From: an uncultured Burkholderiales bacterium
GTDB lineage: Bacteria > Pseudomonadota > Gammaproteobacteria > Burkholderiales > Burkholderiaceae_C
DNA length: 8,953 nt
Assembly (NCBI GenBank): GCA_903856875.1
Contig: CAIODE010000388.1
Coordinates: 1-8,953 of the forward strand
Direction of reading: 5' to 3'
Numbering within the stretch: the stretch's first letter is position 1; each line of letters begins with the position of its first letter. The translations under genes were made by a program, and so were the position numbers. The notes under the pieces are model-generated. The model did no database searches. It was not told where the DNA came from and worked only from the letters and a program-made list of their open reading frames with translations. This document shows, one piece after another, positions 1 to 5,975 of this stretch.

Positions 1-891
1 GACGCACCGCCCGACAAAGAAAACTGCGAGCCCTTTGTGAAGGTTGCCAAGCTCATGCAGTTGGCAGGTCTCAAAGCCCCCGAGGTTTTGTCATGGCACG
101 AAGCGCAAGGCTTTATGCTGCTCACAGACTTGGGCGACCAGACCATGATGTCCGCCATTGACGCCAAAAACCCGCAAGCCAACCATGCACTTTATATGCA
201 GGCGGTCGATGCCTTGATTGCTTGGCAATTGTCTTCTCAAGCAGGTGTCCTACCCCCCTACGATGAAGCTTTGCTAAACCGAGAATTGAGCTTGTTTCCA
301 GACTGGTACCTTGCGCAGCATCGTCAACTCGATGTTCAAGGCAAGATGAGAAACACGCTAGACAGCACCTTCAAAATGTTGGTGGCGCGCAATCTGGCCA
401 GTCCGTCGGTGTTTGTCCATCGCGATTTCATGCCGCGCAATTTGATGATGCCCACAGGCAGTGATGCAAACTTGGGCGTGTTGGATTTTCAAGATGCCGT
501 GTATGGCCCTGTCACCTATGACGTGGCCAGTTTGATGCGCGATGCTTTTCTCACTTGGGAAGAAGATTTTGTGCTCGATGTCACCATCCGTTATTGGGAA
601 AAAGCGCGCAAGGCAGGCCTCCTTGACTTTGAAGACTGGCACCAAGATTTTGGTGTTTTTTACCGCGCAGTGGAGTGGATGGGCTTGCAGCGCCATCTGA
701 AAGTGGCTGGCATTTTTGCGCGATTGACCTTGCGCGATGGCAAAGAAAAATACTTGGCCGATGCGCCCCGTTTCATTGCCTACATTCGCTCAACAGCCGC
801 CAGGTACATTGAATTCAGACCGCTGCTTCGCCTGATCGAAGAAGTAGAAGGCAAGGACGGCGTGACGGGTTTTGCGTTTGGTCGTTTGTAA
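1..891 (+). CDS. amgK: AmgK-like N-acetylmuramate/N-acetylglucosamine kinase (aminoglycoside phosphotransferase fold), 5' end missing
   Basis: The reading frame is open from base 1, so the gene enters from beyond the left edge; 296 residues are present and I estimate 40-60 N-terminal residues are missing. The GTG at 37 is only an internal codon. The family is the APH kinase fold. Visible motifs are the catalytic loop VHRDFMPRNL (fragment residues about 139-148, the HxDxxxxN signature) and the metal-binding LDFQDA (about 161-166) followed by GPVTYDVASLMRD, a run typical of AmgK. By family knowledge, AmgK phosphorylates the anomeric hydroxyl of MurNAc and GlcNAc in the cytoplasm, feeding the MurU route that recycles peptidoglycan sugars to UDP-MurNAc and bypasses MurA. 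The usual partner gene murU is not directly downstream; rsmE follows after a 17-20 bp gap. It could instead be an uncharacterised APH-family kinase, but the motif context favours AmgK. Confidence 0.85.
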   Translation, partial: DAPPDKENCEPFVKVAKLMQLAGLKAPEVLSWHEAQGFMLLTDLGDQTMMSAIDAKNPQANHALYMQAVDALIAWQLSSQAGVLPPYDEALLNRELSLFPDWYLAQHRQLDVQGKMRNTLDSTFKMLVARNLASPSVFVHRDFMPRNLMMPTGSDANLGVLDFQDAVYGPVTYDVASLMRDAFLTWEEDFVLDVTIRYWEKARKAGLLDFEDWHQDFGVFYRAVEWMGLQRHLKVAGIFARLTLRDGKEKYLADAPRFIAYIRSTAARYIEFRPLLRLIEEVEGKDGVTGFAFGRL

Positions 892-911
892 ATGTTGAAA
901 GTCAATCAGTG

Positions 912-1679
912 ATGTCAAACCTGCCACGCTTTCATTGTCCAGCGGCACTCACGCCTGGGGAGGCGCTGAATTTGCCTTCAGGCACGGCAAGGCATGTGCA
1001 AGTTCTGAGGCTCCAACCGAATGATGAGATCACCCTTTTCAATGGCCAAGGCGGTGAGTTCAAGGCCGTTATCACGCACATGGGGCGCAGTGATGTGTCG
1101 GTGCAAGTGGGTGAGCCAAACAAAATTGAGCGCGAGTTAAACATTCGCGTCCATTTATGGTCTGGCATCACAGCCAACGAGCGCATGGATTGGCTGCTTG
1201 AAAAAGCCACCGAATTAGGTGCCAGCACACTGCTGCCCATCACGGCCGAGCGCAGTGTATTGAAACTCAAGGGTGAGCGCGCAGATAAAAAATTGGCGCA
1301 TTGGCAAGCCATTGCGGTGGCTTCAAGTGAGCAATGTGGCCGCAACCGAGTTTTGCAAGTGGGGCCGCCGGTTAATCTTTTGCAAGCCATTTCGCAGTTA
1401 TCTGTTGCACCATTGCAAGCCGCGCGTTGGATTTTGTCTTTATCGCCTGGCACCCGATCGCTGCAAGAAATGATGCAGATGCTCAAAACCTCCAAAGACG
1501 AGGGACGGGCCAAAATGAGCGAGGTCATTTTGCTCAGTGGGCCTGAAGGTGGTTTAAGCCCTGCAGAAGAAGCGCAAGCCCTCGCAGCAGGGTTCTTGCC
1601 TGTGAGCTTGGGGAGCAGGGTGTTGCGCGCTGAAACGGCCCCTGTCGCCGTTTTGTCTGCTCTGAGTTGTTGGGATTAG
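912..1679 (+). CDS. rsmE: 16S rRNA (uracil-1498-N3)-methyltransferase RsmE
   Basis: This 255-residue protein has the usual length for RsmE, a SPOUT-class enzyme that uses S-adenosylmethionine to methylate N3 of U1498 in 16S rRNA of the assembled 30S subunit. The N-terminal part (about 1-70) is the PUA-like RNA-binding domain, with RHVQVLRL and an FNGQGGEF stretch. The C-terminal knotted domain carries MDWLLEKATELG (92-103), SSEQCGRNRV (138-147), LLSGPEGGLSPAEE (207-220) and LGSRVLRAETAPVAVLS (233-249), the last two forming the SAM-binding trefoil knot. The start is chosen as ATG 912; a GTG directly before it at 909 is in frame and would add one residue. Only a weak purine-rich GAAAG at 897-901 precedes it. 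It lies 20 bp behind amgK and is probably cotranscribed with it. Confidence 0.95.
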   Translation: MSNLPRFHCPAALTPGEALNLPSGTARHVQVLRLQPNDEITLFNGQGGEFKAVITHMGRSDVSVQVGEPNKIERELNIRVHLWSGITANERMDWLLEKATELGASTLLPITAERSVLKLKGERADKKLAHWQAIAVASSEQCGRNRVLQVGPPVNLLQAISQLSVAPLQAARWILSLSPGTRSLQEMMQMLKTSKDEGRAKMSEVILLSGPEGGLSPAEEAQALAAGFLPVSLGSRVLRAETAPVAVLSALSCWD

Positions 1680-1695
1680 ATACACTGCAGTGTAT
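1680..1695. repeat. Perfect 16-bp palindrome spanning the rsmE-MFS junction; candidate operator or start-codon hairpin
   Basis: ATACACTGCAGTGTAT reads identically on both strands. It begins at the base after the rsmE stop codon (1677-1679) and ends on the second base of the MFS start ATG (1694-1696), filling the whole intergenic gap. As DNA it has the symmetry of a site for a dimeric repressor such as a TetR- or MarR-family protein. As RNA it could fold into a 6-bp stem with a UGCA loop that buries the start codon. No regulator gene lies beside it in this window. The palindrome is seen directly; its function is inferred. Confidence 0.5.
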
Positions 1696-2869
1696 GAACC
1701 CCAATCTTCTCTTGCTGGCCTTGTGCCAAGGGCTTTTTCTCACCAACAACGTTACTTTCATTGCGATCAATGGCCTAGTCGGCTTAAGCCTTGCGCCTGT
1801 TGGCTGGATGGCCACCTTGCCGGTGATGGGTTATGTGGTGGGCGGCGCATTGTCGACAGGCTTGGTGGCCAAATCACAAGCGAAGTGGGGCCGCAGAGTT
1901 TCATTTCAGTTGGGTTTGTTGGTCGGTTTGTTGTCGGCCATCTTGTGCGCCTATGCCGCTTACACCCATCACTTCGCATTGTTGGTGTTTGCAACCTTCG
2001 TGGCTGGTTATTACAGTGCCAACGGCCAGCTCTACAGATTTGCTGCCGCTGAATTGGCTGAAGCGTCCTTTCGAGAAAAAGCGGTTTCATGGGTCATGGC
2101 GGGGGGCTTGATTGGTGCCATCGTGGGCCCCAATTTGGCCTCTCACAGCAAGGGGTGGTTTGAAACGCCTTACATGGGCGCCTATTTGGCGCTCACCGCC
2201 GTGGCGGTTTTGGGCATGGTGCTGATGCACTTTGTCAAGTTCCCGCCCGTGGTCGAGAAAGTCAAAGGCAGCTCCGAAGGCCGCCCCTTGAGCGAGATCA
2301 TGAAACAGCCGGTGTTCATTGTGGCTGCAGCCGCAGCAGCGCTCAGTTATGGCGTCATGAATTTATTAATGGCCGCAACACCGCTGGCCATGCAGGTGTG
2401 TGGCTATCCGTTCAGCGATATCGCATTGGTTTTAGAGTGGCACGTCATTGGCATGTTTGCACCTGGCTTTTTCACAGGCCACTTGATCAAGAAATTTGGC
2501 GTCTTACAAGTCATGTCGGTGGGCGTGCTTTTGAACTTTGTCTGCATCGCCTTAGCGCTCTCGGGTACAGAGCTGCATCAATTTGTGTTGGCCTTGTTTG
2601 TGCTGGGTGTCGGTTGGAACTTTGTGTTCACAGGCAGCACCACCTTGGCCATGACGGCTTGGCGGCCTGAAGAAAAAGATCGCGGCCAAGCGGCCATCAA
2701 TTTCTGTGTCTTTGCCACCATGGCCTTCACCTCGTTTGCCTCGGGCGCGTTGGTGACCACGCAAGGCTGGACTTGGTTGAACTATGGCTCTGTGGTGCCT
2801 GTGACACTCACAGCGCTGGCCTTGATGTGGCTGGTCTGGATGCGCAAGAACCAGACAACAGCCGCTTGA
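1694..2869 (+). CDS. Major facilitator superfamily (MFS) transporter, substrate unknown
   Basis: The 391-residue product is strongly hydrophobic and has the length of a 12-helix MFS permease of the inner membrane. Helices begin near residue 4 (NLLLLALCQGLFL). A loop containing KWGRR, at about residues 64-68, matches the conserved positively charged MFS loop between helices 2 and 3. A central cytoplasmic loop near 180-200 (KFPPVVEKVKGSSEGRPLSE) separates the two six-helix halves. The second half contains EWHVIGMFAPGFFTGHLIKKFG, the repeat of that loop region. Start ATG 1694 is preferred because it opens directly into helix 1. An in-frame TTG at 1667 would overlap rsmE and add nine hydrophilic residues. 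Neither has a good ribosome binding site, so translation may depend on coupling to rsmE. A 16-bp palindrome covers the junction. I cannot assign a substrate; there is no riboswitch-sized leader. Confidence 0.85.
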   Translation: MNPNLLLLALCQGLFLTNNVTFIAINGLVGLSLAPVGWMATLPVMGYVVGGALSTGLVAKSQAKWGRRVSFQLGLLVGLLSAILCAYAAYTHHFALLVFATFVAGYYSANGQLYRFAAAELAEASFREKAVSWVMAGGLIGAIVGPNLASHSKGWFETPYMGAYLALTAVAVLGMVLMHFVKFPPVVEKVKGSSEGRPLSEIMKQPVFIVAAAAAALSYGVMNLLMAATPLAMQVCGYPFSDIALVLEWHVIGMFAPGFFTGHLIKKFGVLQVMSVGVLLNFVCIALALSGTELHQFVLALFVLGVGWNFVFTGSTTLAMTAWRPEEKDRGQAAINFCVFATMAFTSFASGALVTTQGWTWLNYGSVVPVTLTALALMWLVWMRKNQTTAA

Positions 2870-2878
2870 TAGAAGCCT

Positions 2879-4360
2879 TCAGGGCATCGATGCCATGACC
2901 TCTGCCACCGAGGCGGTGAGTTTTTTGGCATAGGGCACATGCAAAAATTCATTGGGGCCGTGCGCATTGCTCTTGGGGCCCAATACGCCGCAGACCATCA
3001 TTTGAGCTGTTGGAAAACCTTGGCTCAACATGTTCATGAGCGGGATGGTGCCACCCTGACCAATGTAGCCCACCGATGCGCCAAAGTGCGATTGGCTGGC
3101 GCTTTGCAAGGCATTCTCAAACCACTGGGTGCTGCTGGGGGCGTTCCAACCCGTAGCGCCGCCGTTGGATTCAAAAGTCACACGCGCTTGGTAAGGCGCG
3201 TTGTCTTCTAACAAGGCTTTCATTTTGGCAACGGCGGAAGCAGCGTCGACCAAAGGTGGCAAGCGCAAGCTGAGTTTGAAGGCCGTGTAAGGCCGCAGCA
3301 CATTGCCTGCATTTTCTAAAGTCGGAAAGCCCTCTGCGCCGGTGACGCTCAGTGTGGGTGTCCAAGTGCGATTGAGCAAAGCCTGCAAAGGGTCGGTGGT
3401 GGTGGGCAATGCAAACATGGTGGAGCCGCCGCAGTCGTAGTGCGCCCAAGGAAAACGTTTGTAAACCTCTTCTCCCAAAATGCCTGCGGTGGCTTTGGCT
3501 TGCGCCAAGCGATCGGCGGGCACTTCGCAGTGAAAGCTGTCAGGCAAAAGTCGACCCGACTTGCTGTCTTCTAAACGGTCGAGCACCTGGCGCATGATGC
3601 GGAAGCTGGAGGGCACCAAGCCTGATGCATCACCTGAGTGAATGCCTTCCGTCAAAATCTCAACCTTCAAGGTGCCGCTGGCCATGCCGCGCAAACTGGT
3701 GGTGAGCCACAACTGATCGTAGTTGCCAGCGCCACTGTCTAAACAAATGACCAAACCCACATCGCCCAAGCGAGGACGCAGTGCATCGATGTAGGGCAGC
3801 AAATCGTAAGAGCCTGACTCTTCACACGTTTCAATCAAACCCACAATGCGGGGGTGCGCTGTATTTTGATTTTTCAAAGCCTGAACAGCAGCTATGCTGG
3901 CGTAAGCGGCATAGCCGTCATCTGCACCGCCGCGGCCATAGAGCTTGCCGTTTTCGTATTTGGGCGTCCAAGGGCCTAAGTCATTTCGCCAGCCACTGAA
4001 CTCGGGTTGTTTGTCCAAATGGCCATACATCAATACCGTTTGACCGGAGCCTTCAGACGCAGCACGCGTGGCGGGAATGTCAAAAAACAAAACGGGTGTA
4101 CGGCCAGGCAAGCGCAAAATTTCCAAGCTGAGGCCTGCCACTTTTTGCGCTTCAATCCACTCAGCCGTTTGGCGCAGCACCGTGTCCAGATAGCCATTCG
4201 CCTCCCAGTTGCTGTCAAAGGACGGTGACTTGGCTGGAATTTCAATGTAGCTTGTAAGCTCTTTCAAAATACTTGAGTCCCACGATTGCGTGACATCTCG
4301 CAAAGCAGTCTGAGCGTTCAATAGGTGTGCAGGAAGTTCTTTGTGAATGGGTGCGTTCAT
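2879..4360 (-). CDS. M20-family metallopeptidase (dipeptidase/carboxypeptidase-like zinc hydrolase)
   Basis: The 493-residue protein carries the full two-metal M20 active site: H114 and D116 in YGHLDKQPE, D147 in GRGGADDGY, the catalytic glutamate pair E180/E181 in ETCEESGS, D208 in CLDSGAG and H467 in SNAHGPNE. H241 in GIHSGDASG belongs to the lid/dimerisation domain inserted at about residues 220-390. Such enzymes hydrolyse dipeptides or N-acyl amino acids in the cytoplasm; there is no signal peptide. Start ATG 4360 is chosen because GGAGA lies 5 nt before it. A TTG at 4372 is in frame but overlaps that site. The gene follows otnI by 16 bp and ends 9 bp from the convergent MFS stop, so it is probably the last gene of the threonate operon. 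Its exact substrate, and any link to threonate, are unknown. Confidence 0.88.
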   Translation of the reverse strand: MNAPIHKELPAHLLNAQTALRDVTQSWDSSILKELTSYIEIPAKSPSFDSNWEANGYLDTVLRQTAEWIEAQKVAGLSLEILRLPGRTPVLFFDIPATRAASEGSGQTVLMYGHLDKQPEFSGWRNDLGPWTPKYENGKLYGRGGADDGYAAYASIAAVQALKNQNTAHPRIVGLIETCEESGSYDLLPYIDALRPRLGDVGLVICLDSGAGNYDQLWLTTSLRGMASGTLKVEILTEGIHSGDASGLVPSSFRIMRQVLDRLEDSKSGRLLPDSFHCEVPADRLAQAKATAGILGEEVYKRFPWAHYDCGGSTMFALPTTTDPLQALLNRTWTPTLSVTGAEGFPTLENAGNVLRPYTAFKLSLRLPPLVDAASAVAKMKALLEDNAPYQARVTFESNGGATGWNAPSSTQWFENALQSASQSHFGASVGYIGQGGTIPLMNMLSQGFPTAQMMVCGVLGPKSNAHGPNEFLHVPYAKKLTASVAEVMASMP

Positions 4361-4365
4361 GATGT

Positions 4366-4370
4366 TCTCC
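4366..4370 (-). promoter_or_regulatory. Ribosome binding site of the M20 peptidase gene
   Basis: The minus strand reads GGAGA here, 5 nt before ATG 4360. This decides the start, because the in-frame TTG at 4370-4372 overlaps the site itself. Confidence 0.8.
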
Positions 4371-4376
4371 AAAAAT

Positions 4377-5207
4377 TCAGTTTGATTTCAGCCAAGACAA
4401 GCCGCGAGAAGTGCCGCCAGAGCTGGTGTCTGCAGGGACATATTCACAACCGATCCAACCTTGCCAGCTCCATTGTGCAGACAGGCGATCGATCAAGTCA
4501 AATAAATAAGGCCAATTCAATTCACCGGTTCCGGGTTCATGACGCAAGGGCACATCGGCAATTTGCAGGTGGCCCACTTTGCCCGTGGGAAAGTAGCGCT
4601 CTAATTTGGTGGTGACATCGCCTTCGACAATTTGGCAGTGAAACAAATCCATTTGCACTTTCAAATTGGGCTCGTCGACTTGGGCCAATATTTCATGCGC
4701 ATGATCTTGGCGGTTGACAAAAAATCCGGGAATGCCGCGCAAGTTAATGGGCTCAAGCAAGACATCCAAGCCTTGTGCGCGCACTTCTTGGCAAGCCCAC
4801 TTTAAGTTGCTCACCAAGGTGACTTGCGCTTGATCGCGTGAAACACCAGCAGGCAAGACACCCGCCATCGAGTGAATGCGGGGGCAGCCCAAAATTTCTG
4901 CATAGCGCATGGCGCGCTTCACGCCTGCTTTGTATTCGGCTTCACGGCCGGGTGAACAGGCTGTGCCGCGATCGCCCTTTTCCCAAGCGCTTAAAGTGCT
5001 TGCATCGTCAATGCCACCTGGCGGCATGTTGAATAACACTTGCTGAAGGCCATTGCCTTTGAGTCGGGCGGCCAATTCTTCTGCGGCATAAGCGTAAGGA
5101 AATAAATACTCAACAGCCTTGAAGCCGTCTTTGGCCGCGGCTTCAAAGCGGTCTAAGAAATCCATGTCGGGGTACATCATGGAAAGGTTGGCGGCGAATT
5201 GAGGCAT
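4377..5207 (-). CDS. otnI: 2-oxo-tetronate isomerase OtnI (hydroxypyruvate isomerase family)
   Basis: This 276-residue TIM-barrel protein belongs to the xylose-isomerase-like Hyi/OtnI family. Expected motifs are present: the N-terminal FAANLSMMYPDMDFLDRF, FNMPPGG (59-65), E152 in LLEPIN, the MDLFHCQ run with D187 and H190, Q215 in GHLQIADVPLRHEPGTGELN, and E255 in IGCEYVPA. E152 and E255 are the catalytic, metal-binding glutamate pair known in Hyi. OtnI converts 2-oxo-tetronate to 3-oxo-tetronate; the close relative Hyi interconverts hydroxypyruvate and tartronate semialdehyde, and sequence alone does not separate them well. The neighbouring otnC, otnK and ltnD make OtnI much the more likely. 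A 66-bp gap separates it from otnC upstream, and the M20 gene follows 16 bp downstream. Its start ATG has only a weak GAAAG as ribosome binding site. Confidence 0.9.
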   Translation of the reverse strand: MPQFAANLSMMYPDMDFLDRFEAAAKDGFKAVEYLFPYAYAAEELAARLKGNGLQQVLFNMPPGGIDDASTLSAWEKGDRGTACSPGREAEYKAGVKRAMRYAEILGCPRIHSMAGVLPAGVSRDQAQVTLVSNLKWACQEVRAQGLDVLLEPINLRGIPGFFVNRQDHAHEILAQVDEPNLKVQMDLFHCQIVEGDVTTKLERYFPTGKVGHLQIADVPLRHEPGTGELNWPYLFDLIDRLSAQWSWQGWIGCEYVPADTSSGGTSRGLSWLKSN

Positions 5208-5273
5208 GTTCAGCTTTCAAGTAGCGAGGGATGGTGCTGTGAAAAAAAAGACAATGTGAAGTGGGACAAAAAA
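5208..5273 (-). other. 66-bp intra-operon spacer between otnC and otnI with two T tracts
   Basis: Read on the minus strand, this spacer has a run of six T directly after the otnC stop and a run of eight T further on, with a GC-poor stretch between. I find no stem of useful length before either tract, so it is not a convincing intrinsic terminator. I see no clear promoter either. It is the longest gap within the operon. Confidence 0.3.
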
Positions 5274-5975
5274 CTACCAAGCCGCATCAAAATTCTGACG
5301 CAGTTCTTCGATGTGGGCATCCGACAAATTCTCAATGGTTTGAAGTCCTGCCATTTGAACAAGCTTGGCAGTCTCTTCCAATTCTTCAAGGGCCGCCATC
5401 GCGCTGCTTAAATCTTGATGCCAAACATTGGGCCCGAGTCTGGAAAACATCACGGCTCGAATCGGCGTGTCTAATGCGGCATAGTGAAGAATGGCGTCTG
5501 CCACCGCGTCGGCCGCCATAGGATCGCCGGGGCGAAAATAAGGGATCAAAGGCACATGGCCTACTTTCATGACAAAGTAGGGCGTGATGGGAGGCACAAG
5601 CTCGGGGCCCTTTGAGTTCAAACTCAAAGACACACAATGGGTGCTGTGTGTGTGAATCACGCATTGTGCGGGCCAGCTGCCAAGCGCATGGTCGCTGGCT
5701 TCATAAATTTTGCGATGCAGCGCCATCGTTTTGCTGGCGCGTTGGCCACTCAACTGCTGACCTTGCCCATCTAGCAAGGCCAGATCTGCTGGGTCTAAAA
5801 AGCCCAGACAGGCATCTGTGGGTGTGATCAAGAAGCCATGTTCCAGTCGCACGCTGATATTGCCCGCTGTGGCATGTACATAGCCACGATCAAATAAGCT
5901 TTGGCCGACACGGCAAATTTCTTCGCGGGCTTGGGCTTCGGGCAGATGCATGGTGTGACTTTGTCGATGGTTCAT
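5274..5975 (-). CDS. otnC: 3-oxo-tetronate 4-phosphate decarboxylase OtnC (class II aldolase/adducin family), with altered active-site residues
   Basis: The 233-residue protein is a class II aldolase/adducin domain of normal length. By family knowledge OtnC decarboxylates 3-oxo-tetronate 4-phosphate to dihydroxyacetone phosphate and CO2, using a divalent metal. Visible motifs are ATAGNISVR (35-43), ITPT, the metal-site IHTHSTHC (H108, H110, with H113 nearby), ITPYFVMKVGHVPLIPYFRPGD (130-151) and the OtnC-typical LEELEETAKL (196-205). Two expected residues differ. The SKE motif seen in E. coli YgbL (Glu73 of FucA) reads SKT, with T83. The third zinc ligand, in the NHGP motif, reads RLGP, with L180. 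H140 and H186 are histidines that might compensate. Its ATG overlaps the otnK stop by 4 bp, and a good GGAGA lies 7 nt upstream. Pathway assignment is firm from context; activity as OtnC is less certain. Confidence 0.85.
   Translation of the reverse strand: MNHRQSHTMHLPEAQAREEICRVGQSLFDRGYVHATAGNISVRLEHGFLITPTDACLGFLDPADLALLDGQGQQLSGQRASKTMALHRKIYEASDHALGSWPAQCVIHTHSTHCVSLSLNSKGPELVPPITPYFVMKVGHVPLIPYFRPGDPMAADAVADAILHYAALDTPIRAVMFSRLGPNVWHQDLSSAMAALEELEETAKLVQMAGLQTIENLSDAHIEELRQNFDAAW

Noticed and set aside
932..1528. A 198-codon minus-strand open frame inside rsmE
   Set aside because: Shadow frame opposite a clear RsmE with intact motifs; the cysteine- and serine-rich product has no domain pattern.
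1667..1693. Upstream TTG start for the MFS gene
   Set aside because: It would overlap rsmE by 13 bases and add nine non-membrane residues; ATG 1694 leads straight into the first helix. Kept as an alternative only because neither start has a good ribosome binding site.
1911..1940. Imperfect 12-bp tandem repeat in the MFS gene (two copies of GTTTGTTG-like units)
   Set aside because: It encodes a Gly-Leu-Leu-Val-Gly-Leu-Leu run of a transmembrane helix, so repeated Leu/Gly codons explain it.
2883..2894. Palindrome GGCATCGATGCC as a terminator between the convergent genes
   Set aside because: It folds to only a 4-bp stem with a TCGA loop, lies within M20 coding sequence (last codons Met-Ala-Ser-Met-Pro) and has no T tract on either side.
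5638..5656. TG-rich simple-sequence stretch in otnC
   Set aside because: It encodes the conserved His-Thr-His-Ser-Thr-His metal-binding run; CAC/ACA codons explain the pattern, and the unit count is too low for a phase-variable repeat.
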